Positions 35,501 through 50,500 of a DNA stretch of 64,000 nt are shown here, one piece after another (within the stretch, counting starts at the first letter, position 1; each line of letters begins with the position of its first letter). The stretch is from Oncomelania hupensis (Eukaryota > Mollusca > Gastropoda > Littorinimorpha > Pomatiopsidae), in contig CM072511.1 in NCBI GenBank assembly GCA_036898135.1, positions 74,720,119-74,784,118 of the forward strand, written 5' to 3'. A program made the position numbers and the translations under genes. Below the pieces are notes generated by a model. The model was given only the letters and a program-made list of their open reading frames with translations. It was not told where the DNA came from and did no database searches.

Positions 35501-38500
35501 ACCATTTTAATCCTCTCATGAAACAAAATAATATAGAACTCAACAAGTTATGGTCACAAATGCACACTAATATATTATTTTTTTGTGTTGTATTTTACTC
35601 CATACCCCCCCCCCCCTCCCACCCCCTCCAAAGGATCTTCATATTGTCCAACAATTAATTAATATGAATTATGAATATATATATAAATGCATCATTATTT
35701 TCGTATATTCTGCTGAAACTGGCAACACTTTTTGTTTTCTGAGCATACTAGAGTGTTCTGCATTTTGTTGTGTAAATACAGTGCCTTTTTATCCACTTTG
35801 TATTAATTTTAGACACCTGAGGCTGAGCCACTTTTGGGAAAAACGCGTTTTATTTTATGTGAGGGTTACCTACTTTGAACAGTTGTATGAGTGCCTTAAT
35901 ATTGACCTATTTTAACAATTTCAATTTTTTTAATCTTCTAAAGGTTTGTACTATATAATAAAAACAAAATAAAACATCCTGAACCCAAATAAAATGTTTG
36001 TCCGTAATACCTAATCTAAGTGTTGCTGAATGTCGTATGCAGAGCAATGCTGAACTCTTTGTTGCAGTGAGCATAATGAACTCCTTTTGAAGATTCGATT
36101 ATTCCTCAAAAACGTTCACGGTATTCGCGTAAGAAAAGTTGTCCCGCTTTTTGCTTACTTGCAACCTTATCCCGCTTTTCTTCAGACTCGCTCTTATCGT
36201 CACTCTCGTGTAAACGCTTTCGCGACACCATGTTTAGCACAATGGCGGATACAAAGTCTCGCACTACCTCTCACGCACGAGATTTCACTTTTGCGCATGC
36301 GCTCTAGGGTCAGCAAGTAAATGAAATAGCCGATCAAAACATATATAAAATCAGTGTGATTTTTTTTTTAAATTTTACACCACGAAAATGCGTATTTTCA
36401 AGGAATTGCTCGTATTGTCGTATTTTATGTTGAAAATTCGTAAAAATACGCGCCAGCGCGTACGGTAGGCACCTCTGCTTTGATCTTGCCACGATCTTGT
36501 CCTTGATTTCTGGATCCAAATGGACACTCATGTATGATCAAGTAAACTATAGCATATGTTGTATAATGCCAAAAACAGTGACCACTGGACATTTACATTT
36601 GACGACCTTGACCTTCACATGACCTTCATATGACACATGACGCTGATGTATGAGCAAATAACACAATGTTGATACATGGTGAAATTGAGCTATTGCACTG
36701 TACTCCTGTAGCATGACAATTTTTAAAATGTTTAACTCAATAACGTCACATATATGAAAGATCAAGCTATGATTACCTACATCATCTGGACTTTTTATCT
36801 TTCATAGTTTAGAGTCAAGGTCAAAGTCCCATATAAACTGCCTTGGAATGCTCCAGTGACCTTGACGTGAGTTTTACCAAATGTGCATGGTATGTGTGTC
36901 TCACTGATATCTATTTGATTTTCAACTCTTTTCTGTTTACTGGCCATTGGTATTATTCAGTAAAAAATTCATTTTAAAAAAAGTACTCCACAAAGGAACA
37001 TGAACATTTCAGGAGTTATTGTTGACATATTCAGATTGGTACACTATAGTGCAAAGTTTGAAATGTTTGAAGTGGATGTTTGACCTGTTTGAATGGGATG
37101 TATAAATGACCCTATTTTTTGTTGAAGTAGATGACGATTTTGTTTGGCAAAAAACACACAAAGCCAATGATTATGAAATTAAACTTCGCTGCCTCTACAC
37201 CTGGAGAACCGAAAATAGCACTATGAAACAGTGGGCAATAGAAAGCTAGAACTTTAGTTTTGGATGAAAATTGACGTCACTGCAGCACACACACAAAACC
37301 AACAGTTGAAAACTGTGATTGCAGCGGTTCATGGGGAACTTTAGTTTTGGACGAAACGTCATTGTAGCAAAAAAAAAAAAAAAAAGTTGAAAACATGGGG
37401 AAGCAATGAGCAGGGGACCACTGCGATTGCAGTGGATAGTAGGTGGGTAGTAGTTGTTCAATATAAATAACTTAGGGGGGGAGGGGGGGGGGGAAATTCG
37501 TTTAAAAGAAATATAATTTTTGGACTATGTAACTTTAAGATTCGTCTTGCACAGATTTGCAAAACTGGGAAACAAATATTATTTGGGCGAGTACATAGAC
37601 TCATATTACTGCACTCACAGAGGTGCCAACCTCCTAATCTTTTTGTCAGTATTTCCGGACCCGTTTGTCAGTATTTTTTAACACTTGTCAGTATTTTTTT
37701 TCTTGCAAAACCCAGCCTACGACATTATAACGCCAGGCTTACCTCTGAAATAGCAGGCTATTTTCAGTCCTCTACAATCACCATGAAAATCAGCTTGTTG
37801 AACACCACACTTGTTTTACTCTAAAATCAACATGAAAATCAGCTTGTTGAACACTACACTTGTTAAAATGAATGATACTGATAGTCTTTCCAATAAAAGC
37901 AATGTCAGCAACAAAACAGTTCTATTATTTCAAGGACTTAAGTTAACAGTTGCCTTTTTCAGGAGTGTTGGAGAGAGTTTTGTTTTGTAGCAGTCAGTAT
38001 TTGAATTTCTTGATTTCAACTGCAGCATTGCATTCAGTGTCTCACTTCCCATAGTCCCTCTAAAGTCAGTTTTATTTTTTCTAACCAGAGAAAAGACCCT
38101 TTCACATGAACATTTGGACATAGGGATCAGGAGAATCCTCAGTATGATCTTGGACAGTACGTAAGCTTTGTGCCTAGCAGATGCAACATGCCTGGCAACA
38201 TCGTCAAAGCCACCATGATTTATTAAAAAAACGAAGCCACAGACAGTAGAGCGTGCGTACTTTGTTGACAGTTTCGGCGCAATGATGCAAGGATGTGCTT
38301 CTGTGTATGAATGCAGAAAATCTTGCAGACGTTTAGTTGCAGGCTTTGTTTTCTTTGATGAGGAATCGGCTTCGTCATCAGACTTAGCAGCTTTTCTTTT
38401 TCTGGGTCTACCATGTCCTGCCATTTTCGCGATTTTTAAACACTCTAAAAGGCGGTGAAGACTATTATGGAGGGAGCTCGTACAGGTCTATTTTTCAGGC

Positions 38501-41500
38501 TGGGGAACAGTCGAAAGCAAAAATCTCTGAAATCCGGCCGGGGTCCAGGGTAAGGCCCCTGGTCAGGTCCAGGGGCGAAGCCCCGGTGGGGGGATCTGGG
38601 AAGCTGAACGTTTCATAGCATGTACACCCAAAAAGAATGCTTTTTGTTAGAGATAAACGTGGATGTTTTTCATAATTTTCATCATGTGTTCATAAGGACA
38701 TTATCATTAGTAGTAGTATAAGTAGTAGTAGTAGTAGTTACCCATGACATGGAGTGCAGTTACACTTTCGCCATCTTTTCAAGCCATTCCGTTTTCCATT
38801 TCACCTTCTTCAAAAGGGTCTCCGCGGTTAATAATATGTGAAACACACGACTTGACCATGATAGTATAGTGATTATAAACTAACAATGGCGGACATTGAC
38901 AAAGGACTGAACTTCACGCGAACCGCCAAACGTTCAACATCGCCTTTGCCCACTGTAGTCAAGTGATGCTAGTAAGCCTTACTGGGCAGTTAATTCAATG
39001 TAACAATAGCGGGCGCGATCGGAACTTTTACTGACGAGAAATAAAAAGTTGGACACGGACATAGATCGAAACTTGGACTTGGATAGATTGCGTTTTGTGA
39101 TTTTTTTTTTCTCGGAGCGATTTTTTTTTTCTCACAGCGATTTTTTTTCTTGGACCTTTATTTAATTTTCTCGGGAGTGACGGTACCTTTTCTCGGAAAA
39201 TCGCGGATCCGAGGAGAGATCCCCAGCCTGATTTTTAGACTAGGGGTAGGGTAGGGATAGGGTTGGGTTGGGTAGGGTAACCCTAACCCAACCCTACCCT
39301 AACCCCAGTTGACGTCAGTTTAAAAATAGATCTGTAAGAGTTCCCTCCATTATAGTCTTCACCCCGAAAGGCTAAGAACGAGTGTTTTCATTGAACAAAT
39401 GGATCACGTGTTTGATTCGGGTCGCGCGTACTTGATTCGCCTTTCATCACGTGATTGATTTATGATTAGAGTACAGTCCAAGGAGTACTGGTACAGTCAT
39501 GAATCGAAAAGCATGTCGGAAAATACCGCAGACACAGCGACATTCAGTGAGTTGCAGGAGTACTATTCTGAGACCAGAAACCGGTACAGAAGCACCGCTG
39601 GCAAAGATAAGCCTTCGGCAACTTATCCTCCGTATTCTTATAAAATCTACCATATTTCCGTATTTAATTCACTTCGTCGGAATTAAATACGGTCAATCCG
39701 TACTGGTTGGCACCTCTGCACTCATGATTGTGAGTCAAAATCTCCTTTAAAAAAAAAAAAACTTCAATGTGCCGATAAACAAATTATTTGATGGTGATAC
39801 GGACATCTTTCTAAATGAATCAACTATCATACGTATCATACTTGTTGAGTAATCAGACTCAAAAAGTCAGAGGATTACTTGTTAAAATTCAAATTTGTTA
39901 AAATGTTGGTTAAAATTAAAATAAATGTTAAACAAACCATGGTTGTTGGAATTTGAAGAGTTTTATTTGGATCTGCGGACAATCCCATGTCCTCCAGGTT
40001 GACTAATACACTTTCTTTTTCATTCCATGCTTTGCGAATCTGCTCACTGAAACAGACAATTTAATCTGATGAATAAAAATTAATACAACAACAATTTCAG
40101 CTGGCATTTAGTTGATTACAAAGTAAAATCAGCAAGTGGTGTGTAAGAGTGTACAGATGTCTTGAGCCTTTAACAAAACTTTTGTATATAGTGTGGTGTC
40201 ATCATGGTGATGTAATAATTTTTTTTTTAATAACTTAAAAAAACAAAACTTCTTGTGTAATTAGAGTGTACAGATACTTTGTTTCAGTTTTTAAAATTAA
40301 ATAATAATACATTTTATTATTATATGTGTGTTGCTGTTATTTGTATTTTTGGTGGTCATTCACTTCCAGTATTATTATATATAATGAGGTTAATTATTTA
40401 AAATAAAAAATACTAAAGAGTGTACAGATTTGTTACGCTTACTATTATTATTATTATTATTAAATCCCCCCCCCCCCTCCTCTAAAACCTAAAACAAAAC
40501 TTGTATATCGAGTGACATACACATAGCCAAATGTTTATGAAAAGCCCATTGCAAAGCTCCAACTGCAAAATAATTACATAGTTTAACCACATTCTGTTAC
40601 CACTAGCTATGGCGGCATGGCGATGTGTGTCTATTACTCTGTGTCATAGGCCTTCCATGCTGACTGTTCTTTCAAAGCCTAATTCAAAGGCACGATTTAG
40701 CTCACGGAAGTAAGCATAAAGGCGAAACGTTAAGCTGCAACTCATTTTAGAAACTGTTTTTCTGAATTGTTAGTCCACTTCCTCATACTACAATTTGTTA
40801 TTGCCCAACAAATTTCCATAATGCTCTAAATACAAAAAACATTCAGCATAAGTACATTGTGCATACTCGAAATAATTGCCGACTTTGCATTGAGCTGAAT
40901 GCATTTTGTCGAGGAGTGCAAGCAAAAGATTCTGATTGGTTAAAACGGGCCAATATACAATAAATCAAGCTGGAATAGTCTCGTGTGAAAAGGTTTTGGG
41001 AGAAAGACAGATACAGAGACAGTAGACACTTCCAGCTTGATTTGATTTGCTAACATTAACAAATGTGAGTTCCACCCCCCTCTCCCCAACCCCCACCCTT
41101 TCCAATTAAAAAAAAATAGAAACACAAAATTCCCCAACCTAAAATGATTACATCATGAAATCACTCGATCGGCATGTTTGGTTTTATTTTGAAGGCATCT
41201 GTAAAAATACGTACATACCAACTACCAAGTAGCTTGGGAGAAAATGCCATTAGAAAAAAAAGAAACAGACGATGGTGTGACCACAAAGACATCACCATAT
41301 ATTCATACATTTGTTTCAACTGGTAAGCATCTATGTTCTAACTGCATACCAAGTTTTAAAGAAATCCATCCACTTGTTTCAGATTAAAGTGTGCACATAC
41401 TGATGGACGGACGGAACAAAAACAGTTTCCCAGCTATCGCTCAGGAATTAATAAAGACCATTTATTGTGCATTCATTGCTTCAAGGATGCTTTTTGTACT

Positions 41501-44500
41501 GTAATACATTTGAAACATACAACAAACATTAATTTAAAAAAAGGGGTAAGTTTATACTGACCCTTGCAGTCACCATAGCAAAGAATGACTCATAATCCTA
41601 TGTAATTTTATAATACTATACCTACTGCATTCAAAACATTATTAACCAATTTACCACTGAAGGAGTGCACTGTGACTTTGGAACTTTTGTCCTTTTATTA
41701 AACAAACTATGAAACAAAAAATATCAAATTAGGCTCCTAGCCCTGTATAGCCAGAAAAAGGGATGCACAATATATACATAAGATCTCAAGAATGGCACAC
41801 ACACACACAAAAACTTGAAAAAGACAGTAGAATCTAACTACAAACAATACCATATAATATAGTCTACTGAATGAAAATAGCAAAGGTACTGAACTCATAT
41901 AAAAGGTTCCAACTATTTTTGACACATACGTACATACCTCGAAAAAATTTGCACTGTGTGTTCTAGTTAATTAAACGTTTAAATGCCATAAATATAGTTT
42001 ATATTTTGGTTATCTTCACATACGCACATGCATGACATGTTCAGTGCACACAGTAATCATATATAATATTGTATACACACAATTTATGATTGCAATCTCT
42101 TACACCATTCCATCTTTTAAGTATGACTCACGTCAAGTATGCAAAAAAAATCTCCCCTCCATAATTTCAAATTAAGGCTTTGTGTGTGTGTGTGTGTATT
42201 TCTGTGTGCATACTCTGGAATCCTTATTGTTAATAATTACTTATACATTTTGTATAATTTTTGTGATGAAAACGTGTACAATCAAATGGGTACACCTTCC
42301 TGATAGGTGTTTTTTGACTACATTTGTAATTTTTAAAAAAATCATTAAAAAATCTGCTATCAACAAAACCAAATAAGAGTAGAGAGACAGCAGAGAAATA
42401 ATGAGAGATGACAGAAACATGATGCGGGAGCTGGCGAAAAATACCAGATATGGATGCAGTTGAGACAGCCCAGTCAGGTTGGGGACCTTCAAAATAGGAC
42501 ACAATTTTAAACCAAGACTGTTGAGCTGGAAGTCTGAGGAAACAAAGAAGATCCTGAAAGGAATTTTTGATCTAAATAAAAACAAACCCTCAAATAAATG
42601 CATTTACATCAACAATGATACTTACCCCAAGGAAAGAGAAACTAGAAGGAAAAAGCCCTTATTTTATGAATGCCCAGAAAAAACAAAATAAAACGGTTGC
42701 ATTAACCATTTTACTGCCAAGGGAGAATTGCACTGTTACAACCATTTGCCAAGCAAATCTAGCTTATGACTGAAAAAAAATTACAAAAATGTTTAGCAGG
42801 AATTGTATTAGAAATAACTGAGTAACACGTATACATTTTTGAAAGATAATTATATTTTCTACAAAAATATGCTTTTGGGAAAAAATAAATAAAATATTTT
42901 GTACTAATTTTTTTTAAAATTATTTATTTATTTATAGTTCAAATAACAGATACTGAAAACGAGAGATGGAAGTAATCACATTGTATTCGCGTGTGTGTGC
43001 TTGTGTGATGTTTTTTTTAAATTTATGTATTTATTGTTTTGTTTGTTTTTTGTTTTTTTTTTAAAATGGTTTAATGATACATTTTTTGAGTATCTTTATG
43101 CTGCCTCATAAACTTAATAATTGCCCTTTGGGATGAATTAAGTTGTGTTGTATTGTATTGTATTTGTTGTATTTTTCATTATATATTATGGGTGAGCAAT
43201 ATTGCTCCTATGCCCTTGTTTGGTACATAGAACAGTTTTGCGGGCCTGTGAGTGGGTTGAGGTGGGGAAGGGTCAGAGGGTGGGCCACCACCAGCCAAAG
43301 GGTTATGATACCTAACTTACAAATTTTAAACAGATAATTTTCAAAGCTTTTCAATAGTGTGTATTTTATTTGCGGATGGTTTAATTGTACAGGAAAACCC
43401 CCATCACGATGATGATAACACATCACTGGCATTTTCCATCACAATATTGTATGATGACTTATCTCGTCATAAACAATCAAGGAGTTAAAAGGCAAAGTAA
43501 TATTAACTCTGATCTTTCATGCTCTTGACCTTGACCTCCGACTCCAAATACACATGTATTATCAAATAACCTATAGCAAAAGTTGTATAATGCCAAATAA
43601 ACGGTGACATTGGGATTACTTTCATTTGACCTCTCATGCATGTATAATCAAATAATGTTGTTGCATACTATGGGTTAAATAAGCCATTCCATTGTACGAT
43701 GACCTATTATTTGGACGTTTTTGCAAGGCCTAAAATAAAGATCAATCTATCTCTAAATTATACAAGTTTGGACTTTATATCCCTCATAGTTTAGGGTCAA
43801 GGTCACCAAAGCACCTATACTAACTGACTTTGGAAAGCTCCATTGACCTTGAAGTGAAATTGACCAAATTTGTATAGTATGTTAGTCACTGTTTATAGGG
43901 CCCAGCAGACTGCAAAGATCAGAAACAGGACCACAACTTGATTGAATGAGGCCTCACCCATGTTCCGTATAAAAAATCTGCTGAAATAATCCTGATGGCA
44001 ACACTGAAGGCATTCGACCAGCAGGTCACTTTACAATAAAGGCATCCCATGCAGGGAATGCTGAGGCTGAACTCTATTTAAAGAAACCCCGTTTACAAAA
44101 ACAAAATAGAATATAAACATCATTATAAAATAGTAACAAAATGTCACGTGGGGTTTATGGGCTCTGCACAATGGAATTATGGACCCTCACGTTTATTCGG
44201 TGGGAACTGCTAGTAAGTCACCCTATGAATTACTTTAATAAATTTATTTGTTTAGCTCGTTCTGTGTTAAGGTTGGGGTACAGAGATAGATAGAAAAATG
44301 GTAAGAGATTACTGTCACACTGGCTTTCACACGGCTATGAATCCTATGTAGTCCAGCCACTTGATAACAGTTAAAATCACACATTTATTTCTTCTACTCT
44401 ATACAAGGTTTTCTAAGAACTAATCTAACTTAAAAAGTCTCAGTCAATGCTAATAGTTCGATCGCTGATAGTCTAGGCAGCTGTTTTTCTTCCTCGGGCA

Positions 44501-47500
44501 CTTGCTATTATATCGCATGTAGATTGGACTACTGTGGTCCGTTTTACAGTTTCTGAAGAGTGGACTACTGTGGTCCGTTTTCGATCAGTTTAAGTGCACT
44601 TTTGAGTATACACGTAACTTGCGGATGGTGCGTTCGAAGTCCTTCTGTGAGGTAGCTTCAGGTGCACCTGTGTAGTTGTGTAGTTGGGTTCCCTTGCCAC
44701 GCTGTGGGGTCTTGTAGGGTGTGATCCAGGGTAACTCTCTCCGACCTGTGCGGTAGAGGTTACGCAGACAACTCGTCGTTTCTGTGGAGTTGGGCGCACG
44801 GGATAGCTCGCCTGCTCGTCTGTAATATAAGAGACGAAATTCTGCACAACCCTGAATAATCGGTTTGTGCAGAGCGTCTCACTGAAAGCCAAAGTAGCCC
44901 TCAGTGATAGCCCCACATCTCTATACATAAGCGACGAACATTCTGCTACTTCCGGGGTCCACTGGAATCTCAACTCTAAATTCCTATACATACATAAATA
45001 TCAATCGTGTCTAACTATACACATACAGAATTAATAATAATATAAACATTCACGGGTACAGCCACTGGTCTGCAAACATAAGTTAACCAACAGTGGTTCC
45101 GTATGGTATACAACATGGCGGCGTTACTGGTCGTGTTTCGCCTCGTGGTAGGCTCTTCCACGTGGTCACGCAAATTCGGAATTAACAATTCACATTTATG
45201 CATAGCAAATTCCACAAACATAATTTCAACAATAATATAAATATATCACGATGAAACAGAAGGGTGTTCATTTACCTGTCTGACAAGTTCAGGCCCGTTG
45301 GCGACTTAATAGAATTCTAAGATTCTTAAGTCCTGCTTCCTGGTCTATGTGTGGAGAGATTTCTCTGCCAGCTTTCTAGCTGTTAACACTTCGGTGTATT
45401 ACTCCCAACTGACCAAAATGTGCGAGGTTTGGACCCAGTCAAACTGGCTCCAACCGCTTAGCCTGCTTCTGATTGGTTAAAACGGTCAGATTCAAAGCTC
45501 AAGTGCTGAGTCACTGCGCTGTGGGTGGCCGGCTCGCAGTGTGTACTTTAATTGCTGCTGTGTAATATACTAACTCTCTAATGTTAAAAAGACTACACAA
45601 GGCTGAATAGTCAATAGGCAGAGTTAAAACTAGCCAGTTCATGACACAAAACACATACATATAAAATGCCTACATTACTAAATAATAATGTCATAGAAAA
45701 CCCTAGTGACCATTTGGCAGAAAGCGTCCAATATTCAAGCTGACCCAAAAGACCCATACACAAATTTTGGGAAAGTTTCCAGAAAAAAGATAGGTGATAG
45801 CATAAAAGATAGCAAAAGAGATAGTAGATTTATAAAACAGAGTAGGAACAAATGAGAATGACAGAAACTGTGGGAATTTATAGCACTAAATTTTCACACA
45901 AAGTGGGGATGCTATTATTTATACAAAAAACCCTGGCACCCCCACTGGGGCTGCATGTGTCTTATTGATATATATCATGAATTTAAAAAAAAAGCATGTT
46001 CAATATCAATAACCTATTTTTTAAAAAGTGAAATTTTGTTTTAAAAAAAAGTTCATTCTTTGACTAACATTTGTTTACCCTCTGACCTTGAAGTGAAGTC
46101 ATTCATTCATTGAGCATTTTGTCTCATGGGTATACACCATCTTACCAAGTTTGTTTGTGATAGTTGAATAACACTATACACTTGCAAGTTTTGCACAGAT
46201 GGTGGACAGACAGATGGACATCTTTTTTAAATGTAATTTTTGGACTATTTAACTTAAGACTCATCTTGCACAGATTTGCAAAAATCCTGAAAAAAAATTG
46301 GTGGGTGGATGGGGTTGGGGGGATGAGTACATTGCTAAGCATGTGAGTAAAAAAATCAAGGAGAAGAGACAGAGGGTGCAGGGAGGGGAGGAAAACTTGA
46401 TGATAGACTAAAGAGCCTTGAAGATTGCCACTCAGAAAACTTAATCTGTTAATGCTGTCGCACAACAGAATGCGTCTGCTACGAAAGCAGGGGCAGGCAG
46501 CTGACAATCTGATAGTGTTACACTCCGTTTGATGTTGGTGTTTTCTATCAGTAGTGGATTCAGCCCCAATGCTGAAGTACTGATGAGTGTAGCTCAGATT
46601 CGTTTATTCACGCAACCCGCTCAATCAGCATACAAGTCACAAAGTCGACGTATGAAGTTTTCCACTTTTATTCAGCACACATCAACAACTGCATACAATC
46701 GCTTTCCACTTTCAACTTTTACTTTCCAATTCACTATCAACAACTTTCACTACTCTTTTTTTTTTTTTTTTTTTTTTTTTGTGGAGTAAATTTACGTTTC
46801 CGGACACATTAAGCGTATATTGACACATTGCGGCACTTAAATAGTCTCTTGATACTCCCGAACACCCTGGATCAATCTCGTATGACGCAATTTAACCAAT
46901 CGCTTCTAACTTCGTCATTACTGTCTTACGTCATACCTATTTCTTCTCCTTCCGGGAACATTCTCATACTTCGATATCCATCGGGAAGTTTCCATCGATA
47001 GTAAATACTCAAAATCTAGAGAATTCTCCAACAATATCGACCAACTAAAATTATCAACGTTATACAAAGCCTCTCCTAACAACAATGCAAACTCAAATCA
47101 AAGGTAAATAAACTCCATTATTGAATACTTTGCAAAACGAAACGATTAGATCTATCGTGCGCGTTTCAGACATACTACCATTCGTATTTCAACGTAACAG
47201 ATAGCCATCATAGGAAACCTTGATTTGTACAAATTTTACCATCTGAGGAATCATAATTAGCATTTTCTGAGATTTTAATTTTCCAGATGCAGCATAGCAA
47301 TAAAATGGCTCCAGTGACCTTGATCTTTGCAAGGGAGTAAACATGATTGCAATGAAGGCAGGCCACTAACCTAGGTAATGTTCCTATGAAGTTTGTTCAA
47401 AATCGTTCAGTGGTTCTTGAGACAACAGATCGACATTTGGTTCGTTCTGATTTCCCCTGACTGTTTTCCAGACAAGTCTGTAAATTTAAACAAAAAATTA

Positions 47501-50500
47501 TGGCAATCCATTCTTCTTGAGTTTGGCAGCCACAATCAAGATGATTCATTTGCTTCTGTATGTTTTAACTAGCCATTCAAATGTATTTTTAGACAATCAC
47601 ATACAGCTGAAAAAAGGCATTTTTAAAAAGGTTAGTTTTTTGGGCAGTGTTGTGACTGTTAGCTTTACACAGCAAAAGGAAAACATGGAATGATAGGCCA
47701 CCATCAAGCAAATTTTTTTTATCGAAATCAGCTCTTTAGAATTAAATACATCAAACAAATATAATAGAAAAGGGCGAAGCACAATGACCTTGACATTTGA
47801 GAAAATACAGGAATGATCTAACATGCTTAGCAGTAATTAACGTAAAGTATTCACAAAGTAAAAATGATTTTGGTTCAGTTCTTTTCGAGGTAACTTGATA
47901 AGACCAAAAGCGTGTTTAGAACAAAAAAAAAGTAAAATTCAGAGAGAGACCGATTGGCCGATTTGAAGTATCTGAATTAGTACATACTAAAACTCCACAA
48001 AATCACTCAGCCATTTTTGAAAGATTGAGCAGAAATGTTTACCAACAAAATGATCAGTGATCTCAACCTATGAAATAGAGCAAATATGATGGCACCGGAG
48101 GTAGCTACGTAATATTCCTATGCCTATGGCTTTGTTTGGTCAAAGTGGTTCTTCAAATATGTAGTCCAACAGATAGATGAACAGACAGACAGCCCGACAT
48201 TTGGCTCGTACTGACTGCTAACTTATCAAAGACCATCCTGCAAAGCACAGTGCAAGGATGCAGAAGAAGGAGACAGAAAAGAGGTGAGAACGGACTGGCT
48301 TGACACAGTGTGAAGCCATGAGGGCTGCTGAAGACAGAGAAAGATAAGAGTAAGCTGGTTAAACGATCATCTGTAGTGCCTGGTGCCCTAACAACTTTCA
48401 AGTTACAGAATAGGATAGTATAGGGTAGGATAGGATTCCCAACTATTTCAAAGTATTTCCAATTCCATGTAAAGAAGATGGCAAGGCATTCAAATGTATT
48501 TCCAAACACATAGCTGAAAAATGAGCATTTATAAAAGTATTAATTTTCTTGGCAGTTTTGTGACTTGGCTTTATCCTACTGAAGCCAAACAATATGGAAT
48601 GATAGGCCACTCTTAGAAAAATCTGCAAGCTAAGCCAATTTTTAGGTACCTAGCAAAACGTTTTTAGAAAATGGTGAAGAGAAAATACAAATACAAATGA
48701 TATAACATGCTTAAATGTAGCTAAAGTATCCACAAATTAAAGATGATAAAATTTGGTACAGTGGTCCTTCAGATAAGGCAAAGTGTGTTTTGAACAACAA
48801 AGTGAAATTCGGAGTGAAGGTGTACCAACAACCAGATTGCTACTGAAGGATGGCTCATCATTTAAAGTACCTGTGTTTTAAAACTCAACAAAATTCCTTC
48901 AGCTGTTTTTTAAGATATTGAGCAAAACGTGTTTGACACAATGAAAGCAACAGAACAGCTCCAATGGGGAGAATGGGGGTGCAGGGGAGGGGGGGTTGAT
49001 GGGTCATGCAAACAAACAGAAATAACCACTTTCTTTTTTTTAAAAACCAAACAAACTATTCATTTCAATGATTGAATAAAAATAATTACAACAATATTAA
49101 TGGGGTTATCTTATAAATAATTATTACTCGAAACATGCACTCAGCACTTACATACACTTTTAACAACTTTTAACTTTTAACGCCTACTACCCAGGCGTTG
49201 TTGTTGGTTTTATTATAATACACTTTTAACAACTATCATACCAACATTGATTTTTTATTTTGCAAATAATGTTGTTGTTGCATCAATTTTTATTCATCAG
49301 ATTAACATAAGTTGTACTGATAAATAATAACTTTTTTCGTCTCAACTTACATTATGCATAATATTATCAATTATTGTAATAATAATTACATATTGTTTAA
49401 TTTTATGTATAAATTGTATAACAATAATTTTACATATAATATTATAATTTTACATATTATAATATAAAATAATAATAATAATTTTACATATTAAAATATT
49501 ATAATTTTACATGGAGTATAAAAATAGAAATAATAATTAAAAGCAATATTAAGGCTTAATAATTAACCCTGCAAATAATGAGGAACAGGAAGATATTGAC
49601 TTTACTATTGGTTGTGAGACAGAGTTTAATCTATATTTCTGAAAGATGGTAGCTGTTCCATATACTTAATGGTATGTGTACTTTTGGTACATGTATTTAT
49701 TTTACTTAATTAATTTTCTTAATGTCTTTTTCAAAAATGTCCTACCTCCTTTTTAAGACCCCTCCAATTTATTTACGACCTCGTTTTAATTTAATGGCAA
49801 TTTAAAGGTCGTAAAACGGAGGTTTTACTGTATTTTGGCATGTTGTTTTGTTAAAAAAAAAAGATTTTATTTGCATTGCCTCATGTCTTGTAAATTGTGC
49901 TGTTTTGGATTAGGTTTTAAATGTATTCTCGTTTGTTTAGGCTCTCTTGTGGATAGTAAATGACCCTGTCTCAAAAGGTGGCATCACTAGTGTGTCACAG
50001 AGAGTAAAATTTTAAACTAAGTAATCTTGTGCTTTTTTACTTTTTTGGGAAAGCTTATCCCTGGATTAACAACAAATATATAAAATAAAGATAGTTGAAG
50101 CAGTAGTATGCTTGCAATATGCATAATTAAATAATTTTTATTTCCGGTCGTATGTTACAGATGACATAACACATAGCTGTTTATCACTCCTATAAATAGA
50201 TTAAAAGGTTTCAGATTGTAATGCAGATTAACAGTGGTCCTGAGTACCTTAAATCCATAAAAGTAACAGAACTTATCAGAATTCTAGTTTTGCATACATT
50301 AAAAAATTTAATGTCATCGGTAACATCCGACCAAAGCAGCAACCTTAAATAATAATAACTCCTCAAACACTCTTCCGCCTTTCAAATTTACTTGATGAAA
50401 TAGTCTCTGGTAACATCATTTGCTAATTTAATCATCAAAGTTTGAAAATAAAATAAGAAAACAACAAACAACTGTAATTATGTTATGTCATCAGTAACAA

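Larger units (their letters stand above)
37618..39718 (-). mobile_element. hAT element with fused BED and dimerisation ends, 6-bp TSD, two nested insertions
   Basis: Ends CAGAGGTGCCAACC and GGTTGGCACCTCTG with exact duplication CACTCA (37612-37617, 39719-39724). Left subterminal TTGTCAGTATTTTT-type repeats occur three times. It carries the minus ORF 38424-37930 and is interrupted by a palindromic element (38454-39363), itself split by a CAG...CTG element. Confidence 0.88.

Noticed and set aside
42230..42691. Overlapping open frames on both strands in intron 1 (about 70-120 codons)
   Set aside because: AT-rich low-complexity translations without family motifs or splice context.
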